DNA from: an uncultured Lachnospiraceae bacterium
Lineage (GTDB): Bacteria > Bacillota > Clostridia > Lachnospirales > Lachnospiraceae
Direction of reading: 5' to 3'
Length of the DNA: 60,053 nucleotides
Assembly (NCBI GenBank): GCA_947574135.1
Contig: CANPIM010000012.1
Span: 1-60,053, forward strand
This document shows positions 1 to 8,482 of the stretch, one piece after another. How positions within the stretch are numbered: position 1 is the stretch's first letter; every line of letters starts with the position of its first letter. Made by a program: the position numbers and the translations under genes. The notes beneath the pieces are model-generated. The model searched no databases. It was not told where the DNA came from and worked only from the letters and a program-made list of their open reading frames with translations.

Positions 1-828
1 AAAGCCCAGGGCAAAGACAAAGCCGTCACAGATGCGTTCATCCACCACGAATTTCATGTTCAGGTACACCTTGCGGGTAAGCTCTCCCTTGCGGTTTGTC
101 TCGTAGACAATATTTTTGCTTCCAATGGCGCCAAAGATGGAGATAGTGCCGAATTCATAGATATGGTGGTAAACGGGCTCCATGCCAATGGAACCCATAT
201 TGGTGATAAAAAAGCTGGCGTGAAAGGGGCTTAAGGCCGTTATGGACCGGGGAATCCAGCCATGCCTGTCCAGCCATTTCAGCAGGGTAAAGAAAAAGCG
301 GATGAGTATGTTGGGCAGCAAATCCAGTGCCAACTCCAGCTTGTCAAAGTCGTTGGCATTTGTATCCTCCTTGACCTTTACCGTCTTGTCAATAGGCGAG
401 GCCAGGCGCTCGATTTCTGTAACCACCTCTGGCAGAGTGGCGTCCATCTCAAACCGGGGCATAATCATAGTGCGCTCACTGTCGCGCTGCATCCCCTTCA
501 TGACCACCATGGAGCCCTTCATTTCGTTGCGGGCATAGATATTGTTTCCGGCTATAAACCGGTTCAGCTCCGGCACCTGGGAATAGGAGCGGACTATGGC
601 GGCAAATATAATGTGATAGAGAGTCAGGTTGGGAATGGCAGATTTACGCATTTGGTGCATAAAGTCCTGCGTGTGGGTAATATCGATTTTGTCCTCAAAG
701 AGAACCCAACTGTCAGCCTTGGAGCGCATAATAAATGGAATCAGCTTTCCCATGGGGTCCAGATTGCGGACCAGAAATCCGTCTTTTCGGTCCCCAAAGC
801 GGCGCTTTCGTCCTTCTAATGGTTTCAT
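1..828 (-). CDS. 2-oxoacid dehydrogenase E2-like acyltransferase (3' end outside window)
   Basis: A reading frame of 276 codons starts at the ATG at 828-826, behind a GAGGGG ribosome binding site, and runs off the left edge. It has the look of the chloramphenicol-acetyltransferase / E2 catalytic fold (2-oxoacid_dh family): an early FGDRKDG segment, an ITNMGSIGMEPVYHH segment near residue 220, and VDERICDG near residues 262-269. There is no lipoyl domain or E1/E3-binding domain at the N-terminus, so it is a stand-alone catalytic-type domain and not a true pyruvate dehydrogenase E2. In classical E2 and CAT proteins the last motif is DHRxxDG or HHxxxDG with a catalytic histidine; here that position is glutamate. 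Its substrate is unknown. It is divergently oriented from the next gene, with about 140 bases between them. Confidence 0.8.
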   Translation of the reverse strand, partial: MKPLEGRKRRFGDRKDGFLVRNLDPMGKLIPFIMRSKADSWVLFEDKIDITHTQDFMHQMRKSAIPNLTLYHIIFAAIVRSYSQVPELNRFIAGNNIYARNEMKGSMVVMKGMQRDSERTMIMPRFEMDATLPEVVTEIERLASPIDKTVKVKEDTNANDFDKLELALDLLPNILIRFFFTLLKWLDRHGWIPRSITALSPFHASFFITNMGSIGMEPVYHHIYEFGTISIFGAIGSKNIVYETNRKGELTRKVYLNMKFVVDERICDGFVFALGF

Positions 829-905
829 AATTAAGTAGATCCCCTCTCAAGTGATAGCTTTATTTTACCTTTTTTGCAGGGAGGCTGTCAACTGAAAAGG
901 GAGTA

Positions 906-935
906 TTGTAAAAATTAGCTGATTTATGGTATAGT
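906..935 (+). promoter_or_regulatory. Putative promoter of the solute-binding lipoprotein gene
   Basis: A TTGTAA box at 906-911 and a TATAGT box at 930-935 are separated by 18 bases. They sit about 30 bases before the ATG at 968, inside the divergent intergenic region. The assignment rests on similarity to vegetative promoters only. Confidence 0.5.
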
Positions 936-967
936 GGACAGGACGAAGGAAAGGAGACGGAAGATAT

Positions 968-2380
968 ATGGCGAAATTTGGAAAAAGTCTGGTGGCATGG
1001 CTGCTGTTGGGGGCTCTTGTCACCGGCTGTGGAAAGAAGGAAGAGGTCCGGGATTCCCAGGAGGAGCCGGACATTCAGATAGAGCAGGAGGGACCAAAGG
1101 AGGAGCCCGCCCAGAAGGAGGAACCCGCCCGGGAGGAGGAACCGCAGGCTCTCGTGCTTTCTGATCTGGATGCGGAGATCACCTGGTGGGTGTATCCCAT
1201 TTTTGTCCAGGACGAGGGTGGAGCGCCCGGGGATTATGAGCAGGCGTTAATTGCCCGGTTTCAACAGTATTATCCCAATATCCGGGTAAATCTGGAGATG
1301 CTGGACTATGAGAATGGCCCGGCCCGGCTGGAGGAGGCCATAGGAGCCGGTACAACCCCGGATGTGCTTTTCGACGAACCGGGGCGCATACAGGACTATG
1401 CCAGAAAAGGAGCGCTGGCGGATTTGTCCCCGTTGTTTACAGAGGAGCGAAAGGCGGATCTGGTCAGTTCGGAGATCTTGTCTGCCTGCACCTATGGGGA
1501 TGCCTATGTGATGTATCCCCTGAGTATGATGAATTATGTTATGGCATTTAATAAGCAGATGCTGGAGACCTGCGGGGCTATGGAGCTTTTAAACCGGGAG
1601 GGGGCCCGTACCTGGAATACGGATACCTTTGCCCAGGTGTTGGAACTGCTGAATAATTCCGGCTTTAAGGCCGGAAGCCTCTATTGCTCCGGAGTGGCGG
1701 GAGATTATGCCACCCGTTCCTTTCTCACCAATCTCTATGACGTGCCTTTGATGAATTCCGATCTGAGCGCATACGCCTTTCAGGGAGAGGGGGCCGTAAA
1801 CACCATGCAGAAGGTAAAGGAGTGGACGGATCAGGGCTGGCTTCTAAACGGATCCGGAACCACAGGGGCCGGTTCTGTGGAGGAGTTTGTAAAGGGAGAG
1901 GCCTCCTACACCCTGCTCTGGGGACTGCCCCAGGCCATCAGCAATGCCCAGGCCCTGGCGGACGGGGGCATTGAGGTGGTGGAGCTGCCCTATCCTTCCC
2001 AGGATGGAGTGCCAGTGCTGGAGTATGTGATGAACGGGTTCTGTGTGTTTGATCACCAGGATGAGGCCAGGCTTATGGCCTCCCAGTATTTGATTGATTT
2101 TATCTGTAACGGGGAGGAGGCGGCCGGACATGTGGTGAAAACCGGCGCCTTTCCGGTGCGGACTTCCCTGGGAGACGTATACCAGGGAAATGAGCAGGCC
2201 TTATTCTATGAGGCCATCACGCCCTACAGCGGGACCTATTATCAGAAGGTACAGGGCTTTGCGTCCATGCGCGTCTACTGGTATCAGATGATTTCCGAAG
2301 TGCTCAACGGGGAATATGGGGCCAAGGCCTCCCTGGAGAGCTTTCTGGAATATGCAAATGATACGTTAAAAGGAGAGTAG
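968..2380 (+). CDS. Extracellular solute-binding lipoprotein (ABC sugar-type)
   Basis: This 470-residue protein has a lipoprotein signal peptide: a short basic start, a hydrophobic core and the lipobox LVTGC with the lipidated cysteine at residue 21. An acidic, Glu/Pro-rich linker follows (about residues 25-60), which would tether the domain to the membrane. The rest resembles family-1 extracellular solute-binding proteins of carbohydrate ABC importers, with typical stretches such as ITWWVYP and GTTPDVLFDEPGR. A GGAGACGG ribosome binding site precedes the ATG. No permease or ATPase genes lie next to it, so it is an orphan binding protein whose partner is elsewhere or whose role differs from transport. 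Pyrimidine synthesis gene pyrC follows 32 bases downstream and may be co-transcribed. Confidence 0.8.
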   Translation: MAKFGKSLVAWLLLGALVTGCGKKEEVRDSQEEPDIQIEQEGPKEEPAQKEEPAREEEPQALVLSDLDAEITWWVYPIFVQDEGGAPGDYEQALIARFQQYYPNIRVNLEMLDYENGPARLEEAIGAGTTPDVLFDEPGRIQDYARKGALADLSPLFTEERKADLVSSEILSACTYGDAYVMYPLSMMNYVMAFNKQMLETCGAMELLNREGARTWNTDTFAQVLELLNNSGFKAGSLYCSGVAGDYATRSFLTNLYDVPLMNSDLSAYAFQGEGAVNTMQKVKEWTDQGWLLNGSGTTGAGSVEEFVKGEASYTLLWGLPQAISNAQALADGGIEVVELPYPSQDGVPVLEYVMNGFCVFDHQDEARLMASQYLIDFICNGEEAAGHVVKTGAFPVRTSLGDVYQGNEQALFYEAITPYSGTYYQKVQGFASMRVYWYQMISEVLNGEYGAKASLESFLEYANDTLKGE

Positions 2381-2412
2381 AGAAGGAAACCATAGAAAGG
2401 AGGGAAGATACC

Positions 2413-3699
2413 ATGTTAAGAATTTTGGGGGCACGTGTGCTGGACCCGGGGGCTTTTGGGGAGCAGTATTTGGATTTGGAGCTGGAAAACGGAAAAATTG
2501 CCCGGATAGCCGAACCCGGACAGCTGGGAGAGGCTGTTGACGGGAGCCGGATCCTGAATGCCAAGGGGCTGACTCTGGCGCCTGGCTTTATGGATGTGCA
2601 CGTGCATTTTCGAGATCCGGGCCAGACCTATAAGGAGGATATCCAAACAGGGGCCCGGGCTGCGGCTGCCGGAGGGTTTACCCGTGTGGTGTGTATGGCC
2701 AATACCAGTCCGGCGGTGGATACGGTGGAAACCCTTGATTATGTGTTAAGGGAGGGAGAAAAAACCGGGATTCACGTGCTGTCCTGCGCTGCGGTGAGCA
2801 AAGGGCTCGCAGGACAGGAGCTGGTGAACATGGAGGAGCTGGCCAAAGGGGGAGCGGCGGGATTTACGGATGACGGGAAGCCTCTTCTGGAGGAAGCTTT
2901 GGTGCGGGAGGCCATGATGCGGGCCCGGAAGCTTGGGCTGCCTCTAAGCTTTCACGAGGAGGATCCCCGCCTCATTGCGCAGAATGGCATTCACCGGGGA
3001 GCAGTATGCAAAAAACTGGGCATAGAGGGCTCGCCCCGTGAGGCGGAGGAGGTTCTGGTAGAGCGGGATTGCCGCCTGGCCGGGGAGACAGGCTGTGGGA
3101 TTATTATTCAGCATATCAGCTCCGCTGCATCGGTGGAGCTGGTGCGAAAGGCCAAGGCTGCCGGCATCAAGGTAGCAGCGGAGGCGACGCCCCATCATTT
3201 TTCTTTGACAGAGGAGGCTGTGCTGGAGTACGGGAGCCTGGCCAAAATGAATCCTCCTCTTCGGACAGAGGGGGATCGGCAGGCCATTATTCAGGGACTT
3301 GGGGATGGCACCATCGATGTGATTGCCACGGATCATGCGCCTCATAGTCCGGCGGAAAAGGGAAAGCCTCTCTTGGAAGCACCCAGCGGCATTATCGGGC
3401 TTGAGACAGCCTTTGCTCTGGGAGTGACCTATCTGGTACGCCCCGGGTTTTTGACGCTGGCTCAGCTGGTGGAAAAGATGACCGTAAATCCGGCCAGATT
3501 GTATGGGCTGGAATTTCCGGGTATCCGAAAGGGGGCTCCGGCGGATCTGGTGCTTTTTTCTGACACAGAGCGTTGGACTGTAGAGAAATTTTTGTCAAAA
3601 TCCTCCAATTCGCCCTTTGCGGGGAAGAGCTTGTATGGCAGGGTAAAGGCCACCATCTGCAAAGGACAGCTGGTGTATGAACAGGATAACCGGATTTGA
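2413..3699 (+). CDS. pyrC: Dihydroorotase
   Basis: This 428-residue amidohydrolase is of class I dihydroorotase size. It catalyses the reversible cyclisation of N-carbamoyl-aspartate to dihydroorotate, the third step of de novo pyrimidine synthesis, in the cytosol. The zinc-binding DVHVHFRDPG motif lies near residue 60. It is followed by GFTDDGK, HEEDPRL, an IIQHIS segment and ATDHAPHSP near residue 300, which carries the catalytic aspartate. All expected metal ligands appear to be present. The ATG at 2413 follows an AAAGGAGGGA ribosome binding site. No other pyr genes are nearby, although a uracil permease lies at 15.0 kb. A strong terminator follows. Confidence 0.93.
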   Translation: MLRILGARVLDPGAFGEQYLDLELENGKIARIAEPGQLGEAVDGSRILNAKGLTLAPGFMDVHVHFRDPGQTYKEDIQTGARAAAAGGFTRVVCMANTSPAVDTVETLDYVLREGEKTGIHVLSCAAVSKGLAGQELVNMEELAKGGAAGFTDDGKPLLEEALVREAMMRARKLGLPLSFHEEDPRLIAQNGIHRGAVCKKLGIEGSPREAEEVLVERDCRLAGETGCGIIIQHISSAASVELVRKAKAAGIKVAAEATPHHFSLTEEAVLEYGSLAKMNPPLRTEGDRQAIIQGLGDGTIDVIATDHAPHSPAEKGKPLLEAPSGIIGLETAFALGVTYLVRPGFLTLAQLVEKMTVNPARLYGLEFPGIRKGAPADLVLFSDTERWTVEKFLSKSSNSPFAGKSLYGRVKATICKGQLVYEQDNRI

Positions 3700-3760
3700 A
3701 TTGGAATGTGATACATGGAAAGGTATGGATGACTACAGAAATTTTCTGATTTTTTGCGTG

Positions 3761-3806
3761 CAGGAGAAGGGGTTTGTTATAAGCCCTTCTCCTGCTGCTC
3801 TTTTTT
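3761..3806 (+). terminator. Intrinsic terminator after pyrC
   Basis: A perfect 11-base-pair stem (CAGGAGAAGGG at 3761-3771 with CCCTTCTCCTG at 3784-3794) is followed by a T6 run at 3801-3806. The right arm and T run overlap the last codons of the convergent XRE gene, so the coding end and the terminator share DNA. Confidence 0.75.
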
Positions 3807-4178
3807 AAACCGGATATAATCGCGGATTTCCTTTTGAACGGAATCCGGAAGCTGTTTGTAGGAGAGAAACATTTTGGCATCAGGGCCGTTCATTCGAATA
3901 CTGCTGCCCACAGGTGTCAAGGCCATATGCCCGTAGGGAGCGGATTCTGCTATGACGCCAACAGGATCCTTTGCGTGGACCAGGCGATCCAGGGGAATGT
4001 TGTAGAACTGGGCCAGCTTGGATGCTGTTTCCAAATCAGGCAGCCGGGTACCGCGCTCATAATTGGAATAGGCCTGCCGGGAGATGTTCAGCTTTTCGCT
4101 GAGCTCCTGTTGCCGGTAGCTGTAAAAGGTGCGCAGCCTCTTGAGATTTTCAGCAATATGGAATTGTGACATAGGCAC
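3777..4178 (-). CDS. XRE-family helix-turn-helix regulator
   Basis: This 133-residue protein carries a Cro/C1-type helix-turn-helix in its first 70 residues: NLKRLRTFYSYRQQELSEKL followed by a NISRQAYSNYERGTRLPD recognition segment. The C-terminal half contains a short unassigned region and a basic tail. The start could be the ATG at 4178 or the one two codons later. It is transcribed toward pyrC, convergently. It is divergent from the small gene at 4363, and the AT-rich 180-base gap between them would be the natural place for its operator. Its target is unknown. Confidence 0.85.
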   Translation of the reverse strand: MPMSQFHIAENLKRLRTFYSYRQQELSEKLNISRQAYSNYERGTRLPDLETASKLAQFYNIPLDRLVHAKDPVGVIAESAPYGHMALTPVGSSIRMNGPDAKMFLSYKQLPDSVQKEIRDYIRFKKEQQEKGL

Positions 4179-4282
4179 ATCTCCTTTGGAAATTTTGTAG
4201 ACCGATTATAACAGGGGGTCAATGAAGCATAACAAAAAGTTAACGATTAATATCAAAAATTAAAATTTATAAATTCAATGTG

Positions 4283-4310
4283 TTGCAATCAATTAAAATT
4301 GGATTATAAT
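4283..4310 (+). promoter_or_regulatory. Strong putative promoter in the AT-rich gap after the XRE gene
   Basis: TTGCAA at 4283-4288 and a perfect TATAAT at 4305-4310 are spaced by 16 bases. It would drive the small reading frame at 4363. A GGAG followed by ATG AAG TAG, a two-codon frame, lies just downstream and may be fortuitous. Confidence 0.55.
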
Positions 4311-4362
4311 AGAAATATAGGAGATGAAGTAGCCGATTCGAATGTGATATGGGGTAGAAAAA

Positions 4363-4533
4363 TTGAAGAATGAAGCAGAGAAACTTTGGAAGCAGTTGGA
4401 AGCAGAGGCGAGAAAAGAGGAGCAGCAGGCAGAGGAAATTGTTTTGGAGGTGCCACCGGAAAGCAAGACTCCGGAAGAGCTTTTTGAGGAGCTGATGGAA
4501 AGAGTTTCTCAAAAATCCCATAAAAATTTGTGA
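4363..4533 (+). CDS. Possible small acidic helical protein (56 residues)
   Basis: An open frame of 56 codons starts at TTG 4363. It follows GGGG at 4351-4354 as a weak ribosome binding site and lies about 50 bases downstream of a good promoter. The product is unusually rich in Glu, Lys and Gln, with a likely amphipathic helix or coiled coil (KLWKQLEAEARKEEQQAEE), then a PPESKTPEELFEEL segment that looks like a second helix. I recognise no family. The regular residue pattern suggests a real gene over a chance frame, but the start codon is weak and conservation cannot be tested here. It would be divergent from the XRE regulator. Confidence 0.4.
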   Translation: MKNEAEKLWKQLEAEARKEEQQAEEIVLEVPPESKTPEELFEELMERVSQKSHKNL

Positions 4534-4543
4534 AAAATGCAAG

Positions 4544-4572
4544 TGGACAAAAAATATTTTCTCTGATATGAT
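4544..4572 (+). promoter_or_regulatory. Putative promoter of the Lrp/AsnC gene
   Basis: TGGACA at 4544-4549 and TATGAT at 4567-4572 are spaced by 17 bases. Transcription would start near 4579, upstream of the hairpin at 4594-4619, leaving that hairpin inside the leader of the regulator mRNA. Confidence 0.5.
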
Positions 4573-4593
4573 GGAAAACAGGATGAGTGGACA

Positions 4594-4631
4594 AGGCAGT
4601 TTGCGCAGGCAGACTGCCTTTCGCTATTTTT
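4594..4631 (+). terminator. Terminator-like hairpin in the leader of the Lrp/AsnC gene
   Basis: AGGCAGT (4594-4600) pairs with ACTGCCT (4613-4619), and a TTTCGCTATTTTT tail follows. It can end transcripts from the small gene at 4363. Because a promoter lies just upstream, it may also act as an attenuator for the Lrp gene. Confidence 0.5.
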
Positions 4632-4650
4632 AAGAAAAGAGGGGAAAGCT

Positions 4651-5100
4651 GTGGATAAGATTGATTTAAATATTTTAAAATGCTTAAAGCAAAACTCGCG
4701 TCAGACCGCCTCCACCATCAGTCAGACCATCAACCTGTCTGTGTCCGCTGTCATTGAGCGGATTCGAAAAATGGAGCAGAAAGGGATAATTCAGCGGTAC
4801 ACGGTGATTTTGGATGAAAAGCAGCTGGGCAATGATTTGACGGTGTTTATCTCTATCCGGTTGGAGCATCCCAAATACGGAGAGGATTTTGTAAAGGAGG
4901 TGGAGAGGCATCCCAATGTGGCGGAGTGCTACTATATAGCGGGAGATGTGGACTACCTTCTGAAGGTGGTCACGGATTCCTCCAACAATCTGGAAACAGT
5001 GCATCAGGATATTAAGCAGATGGCCGGGGTATCCTGGACCAAGACCTTGTATGTGCTCTCTACCATTAAAAATGATATTTCCGTGCTTCCCCGGGAGTGA
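4651..5100 (+). CDS. Lrp/AsnC-family transcriptional regulator
   Basis: This 149-residue protein has the standard layout. An N-terminal winged helix-turn-helix (KIDLNILKCLKQNSRQTAST with a SVSAVIERIRKME recognition helix) precedes a C-terminal RAM/AsnC effector-binding domain near residues 65-140 (VFISIRLEHPKYGEDF, VAECYYIAGDVDYLLKV). Family members sense amino acids or other small ligands and assemble as dimers to octamers. The start is GTG 4651, behind an AGAGGGGAAAG ribosome binding site. It stands alone, so its regulon cannot be read from context. Confidence 0.92.
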   Translation: MDKIDLNILKCLKQNSRQTASTISQTINLSVSAVIERIRKMEQKGIIQRYTVILDEKQLGNDLTVFISIRLEHPKYGEDFVKEVERHPNVAECYYIAGDVDYLLKVVTDSSNNLETVHQDIKQMAGVSWTKTLYVLSTIKNDISVLPRE

Positions 5101-5169
5101 TATTTGCGGAAAATGTCAGAAAATGTCGAACAAGAACTGGAAAATATTGGAAAATTGAAAGAAAAGTTC

Positions 5170-5198
5170 TGGAAATTCCAAGAATTTATTGCTATAAT
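5170..5198 (+). promoter_or_regulatory. Putative promoter of the DUF1653 gene
   Basis: TGGAAA at 5170-5175 and a perfect TATAAT at 5193-5198 are spaced by 17 bases. A small CCCGG/CCGGG hairpin lies in the leader at about 5209-5230. Confidence 0.5.
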
Positions 5199-5248
5199 AG
5201 AGAGACAGGCCCGGTGTTTTCCTGTGCCGGGCAAAAGGAGTGAGACAG

Positions 5249-5704
5249 ATGAGAGAGGTAAAGGCAGGAGAGTATTACAGACACTTCAAGGATAAGCTGT
5301 ACCAGGTGGTGGCTGTGGGTACCCATACGGAGACCGGGGAGAAAATGGTGGTTTATGAGGCACAGTACGGAGACGGGGGCATTTGGATACGGCCCTATGA
5401 CATGTTTGTCAGCGAGGTGGATCGGGAAAAATATCCGGAGGCCACACAGAGATACCGGTTTGAGCGGGTTGAGGCGCCTACGGAGATCAATCCCATGCTG
5501 GTGCGGTTTCTGGATGCAGAGACCTATCGGGATAAGCTGGAGCTGTTTCAGTGCTGGGAGGCCTATGTGGACGATCAGCTGCTGGAAAGCATTGCCGCTT
5601 CCCTGGATGTGACCCTGTCCGAAAGCGACATCAAGGGAAAATACAGGCAGATTGTGAGCTGCCTGAAAACCATGGAGCACTTTGAGGTGGATCGGTTTCG
5701 ATAA
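5249..5704 (+). CDS. DUF1653 domain protein
   Basis: The first 65 residues match the DUF1653 pattern: VKAGEYYRHFKDKLYQVV, followed by GEKMVVYEAQYGDGGIWIRP and YDMFVSEVD. The domain forms a small beta-rich unit of unknown function. The remaining 85 residues are predicted helical and are not recognised. I chose ATG 5249 because AAAGGAG ends eight bases before it; the in-frame GTG at 5240 lies directly on that ribosome binding site. The gene is convergent with the LysR gene, with only 16 bases between their stop codons. Confidence 0.8.
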   Translation: MREVKAGEYYRHFKDKLYQVVAVGTHTETGEKMVVYEAQYGDGGIWIRPYDMFVSEVDREKYPEATQRYRFERVEAPTEINPMLVRFLDAETYRDKLELFQCWEAYVDDQLLESIAASLDVTLSESDIKGKYRQIVSCLKTMEHFEVDRFR

Positions 5705-5720
5705 GAGAAAGGCATCTCCC

Positions 5721-6644
5721 TTACTCGGCGGTGAGCACGGCGCAGGCCTTTTCATCCAGAAAATCCGGACACTGGTAGGTCTGCATCATGCGTTCCAGAG
5801 TGCGCATGGGCTCAGAGAAAAGCTTATCCTTGTGATACACCAGGAAAAAGCTTCGGTTCCAGTCGGACTCCAGGTTTCGGACAATGTGAATCCGGCCGTT
5901 TAACACCTCCTGCTCTACCAGCCGCACGGAGATGGCGGAGAGATAGCCGTTGTACAGCACGGCATTTTTAATGGCGTCCAGGCAGGTGGCCTCCAGGGCG
6001 ATGGGAAAGGGAATGCCGTGGAGGGCCATGTAGTCCTCAAAGAGCCTGCGGGTGCCGCTGCCCTTTTCCCGGATGACAAATTCGTAGGGGGAGAGCTCCG
6101 ACACATGGATTTTGCTCCGGGAGGCCAGAGGATGGGTGTTGGACATGGCCAGCACCAGGAAATCCTCCACCACCGGAATGGCAATCAGGCTGGGGCTTTG
6201 AATGGTACCCTCCACCAGGGCCACATCCAGCTCAGAGCTTAAAAGCTTTTGCTCGATCAGGCTGGTGTTGGCCACGCAGGAGTAGATCTGCAGCCGGGGA
6301 TGCTGCTCCTTTAAGTCGTTGAGAATGGAGGATAGCAGACAGGCGCCCACGGTAATGGTGGCGCCCAGCCGAAGCTGACTGCCGGAACGAAAGCCCTGCA
6401 TATTGGTTTCCAGAATATCAAACTGGCTGATCACCTGCCGGGTATACTGTAAAAGCTGTTCTCCTGCCTCGGTAATATAGAGCTTGCGGGAAAAACGCTC
6501 AAAGAGCCGTACCCCGTAGTGCTCCTCCAACTCCCGGATAGCCTGGCTCACGGTGGGCTGGGTGATAAAGCAAAGATCCGCAGCGGCAGACATTTTCCCT
6601 GTCTCGGCCACGGCTGCAAAAATTTTCAGATGCCGGATTGTCAT
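5721..6644 (-). CDS. LysR-family transcriptional regulator
   Basis: This 307-residue protein has the LysR winged helix-turn-helix at residues 1-60 (MTIRHLKIFAAVAETGKMSA, QPTVSQAIRELEEHYGVRLFER) and a periplasmic-binding-like effector domain after residue 90. It is transcribed away from the flavoprotein gene at 6779. The shared 134-base gap contains a TTATAG-N11-CTATAA dyad of LysR-box type. LysR proteins usually regulate the divergent neighbour, so it most likely controls the flavoprotein and reductase pair in response to a sulfur or redox ligand; the ligand is inference. Confidence 0.92.
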   Translation of the reverse strand: MTIRHLKIFAAVAETGKMSAAADLCFITQPTVSQAIRELEEHYGVRLFERFSRKLYITEAGEQLLQYTRQVISQFDILETNMQGFRSGSQLRLGATITVGACLLSSILNDLKEQHPRLQIYSCVANTSLIEQKLLSSELDVALVEGTIQSPSLIAIPVVEDFLVLAMSNTHPLASRSKIHVSELSPYEFVIREKGSGTRRLFEDYMALHGIPFPIALEATCLDAIKNAVLYNGYLSAISVRLVEQEVLNGRIHIVRNLESDWNRSFFLVYHKDKLFSEPMRTLERMMQTYQCPDFLDEKACAVLTAE

Positions 6645-6705
6645 CGGTATATCCCCCTCACATATAGGTTTTTTCTATGAATTTGATAATAAAATACCAT
6701 TTTTC

Positions 6706-6729
6706 TTATAGTGCTGCAAGTGCTATAAT
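6706..6729. promoter_or_regulatory. LysR-type operator overlapping a -10 box
   Basis: TTATAG at 6706-6711 and CTATAA at 6723-6728 form a perfect dyad spaced by 11 bases, the T-N11-A geometry of LysR sites. The right arm overlaps a TATAAT box at 6724-6729 pointing toward the flavoprotein gene. A weaker TATAG-N7-CTAT dyad lies upstream at 6663-6678. Confidence 0.6.
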
Positions 6730-6778
6730 ACAGATTAGAAAAAATCATTGAGAAATAAAGGAAAAAGGAGACGGTAGC

Positions 6779-8410
6779 ATGAAGGTGTTAGTGTTGGGCG
6801 GTGTGGCAGCAGGCACAAAGGTGGCTGCAAAGCTTTTGCGCCAGGATCGAAGCATGGAGGTAACCATTCTCACCAAGGGAAAGGACATCTCCTATGCAGG
6901 GTGCGGACTTCCCTACTATGTGGGGGATGTGATTCATGAGCAGAGCCAGCTGATTGTAAATACCCCTGAGAAGTATAGCAAGCTTACCGGGGCAAAGGTG
7001 CTGACCCAGATGGAGGCCGTGGCCGTAAAGCCTCAGGAGCACAGGGTGGAGGCGAAAGATCTTAGGACCGGTGAGGTGGAGGAATATGCCTACGACAAGC
7101 TGGTGATTGCCACGGGAGCGTCTCCCTTTGTGCCGGAGATTCCGGGACTGGATCTGAAGAATGTCTTTGTCATGCGGACACCCGACGATGCCATTGCCCT
7201 GCGAAAGGCTGTGGAGGCCGGAGATATGAAACGGGCCGTGGTGGCCGGCGGCGGCTTCATCGGCCTGGAGGTGGCAGAAAATCTGGCAGCCAAGGGCGTG
7301 AAGGTGAGCGTCATTGATTTTGCGCCCCATGTGCTTCCCAACTTCCTGGATCCGGAGCTCTCCGAGTATGTGGAGAACAAAATGGCGGAGGAAGGGATTA
7401 TGCCCATGACCGGCGTGGCTCTGGAGGGCGTGGAGGGCACGGAAAAGGTGGAGAAGGTGCTCACCAGCCGAAGAGGCTTAAAGGCGGACGCCCTGGTGCT
7501 GGCCATTGGCGTTCGTCCCAACACGGCATTTCTGGAGGGATCCGGCATTGAGATGTTTAAGGGAACCATTGTGACAGATGCCTATATGAAAACCAATGTG
7601 GAGGATATCTATGCAGCCGGGGACTGCGCCATGGTGACCAACCGGCAGACAGGCAAGGGAGCCTGGTCGCCCATGGGTTCCACAGCCAATATTTCCGGCC
7701 GGGTGCTGGCAGAAAACCTGGCAGGGGCACAGGTGGCCTATCCGGGAGTGCTGGGCACCGGAGTGGCCAAGCTTCCGGGAGGACTGAACACGGGCCGCAC
7801 GGGACTTACGGAGACGGCGGCCAGGGCCGAGGGCTATGATGTGATTTCCGCCATGGCGGTGGTAGATGACAAGGCTCATTATTATCCAGGAGCCGGTTCC
7901 TTTATTGTAAAGCTGACGGCAGACCAAAAGAGCCGAAAGCTTCTGGGGGTTCAGGTGCTGGGCACCGGAGCGGTGGACAAGGTGACGGATATTGCCGTGA
8001 CAGCCATTTCCCTGGGAGCTACGGTAGATCAGCTGGCTACCATGGACTTTGCCTATGCGCCGCCCTTCTCCACAGCCATTCATCCCTTTGCCCATGGAAT
8101 CAACGTGCTGATGAATAAGATGGACGGGAATTTGGACAGTATAACACCGGTGGAATATGCGTCCGGTGCGGCTGAGGGCTATGAGATCATTGACTGTGCC
8201 TTAGCGCCTACCCTGGAGGGAAAGAAATATCTGGATCTCACCACAATAAACGGGGAGGTGGCCGGACTTGGGAAGGAGGATAAGCTGCTTTTGGTATGTG
8301 CCAAGGGAAAGCGGGCCTATCTTACCCAGAATCGTCTGAAACATTACGGCTACACCCAGACCAAGGTGCTGGAGGGCGGCACCACCTTTACGGAGATTGA
8401 GGAAGAGTAA
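6779..8410 (+). CDS. CoA-disulfide / persulfide reductase-like flavoprotein with rhodanese domain
   Basis: This 543-residue protein belongs to the FAD/NAD(P)-dependent disulfide reductase superfamily. The N-terminal FAD motif is VLGGVAAGTKVA. The redox cysteine is Cys42 in SYAGCGLPYYVGD, as in coenzyme A disulfide reductase and NADH oxidase-like enzymes. A second nucleotide-binding motif is VVAGGGFIGLEVAENLA and the late FAD motif is IYAAGDCAMV. After the dimerisation domain, about residues 465-543 form a rhodanese-like domain with a candidate sulfur-carrying Cys507 in LVCAKGKRAY. This fusion is known from NADH-dependent persulfide or CoA-polysulfide reductases. The downstream sulfite-reductase-like gene supports a sulfur role. 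Confidence 0.88.
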   Translation: MKVLVLGGVAAGTKVAAKLLRQDRSMEVTILTKGKDISYAGCGLPYYVGDVIHEQSQLIVNTPEKYSKLTGAKVLTQMEAVAVKPQEHRVEAKDLRTGEVEEYAYDKLVIATGASPFVPEIPGLDLKNVFVMRTPDDAIALRKAVEAGDMKRAVVAGGGFIGLEVAENLAAKGVKVSVIDFAPHVLPNFLDPELSEYVENKMAEEGIMPMTGVALEGVEGTEKVEKVLTSRRGLKADALVLAIGVRPNTAFLEGSGIEMFKGTIVTDAYMKTNVEDIYAAGDCAMVTNRQTGKGAWSPMGSTANISGRVLAENLAGAQVAYPGVLGTGVAKLPGGLNTGRTGLTETAARAEGYDVISAMAVVDDKAHYYPGAGSFIVKLTADQKSRKLLGVQVLGTGAVDKVTDIAVTAISLGATVDQLATMDFAYAPPFSTAIHPFAHGINVLMNKMDGNLDSITPVEYASGAAEGYEIIDCALAPTLEGKKYLDLTTINGEVAGLGKEDKLLLVCAKGKRAYLTQNRLKHYGYTQTKVLEGGTTFTEIEEE

Positions 8411-8482
8411 AGGCGTAGGGGAAGCGTAGAGGGCATGAAACAGAAATAAAAGAAAAGAGAAATACAAGGAGGATGCACAATT

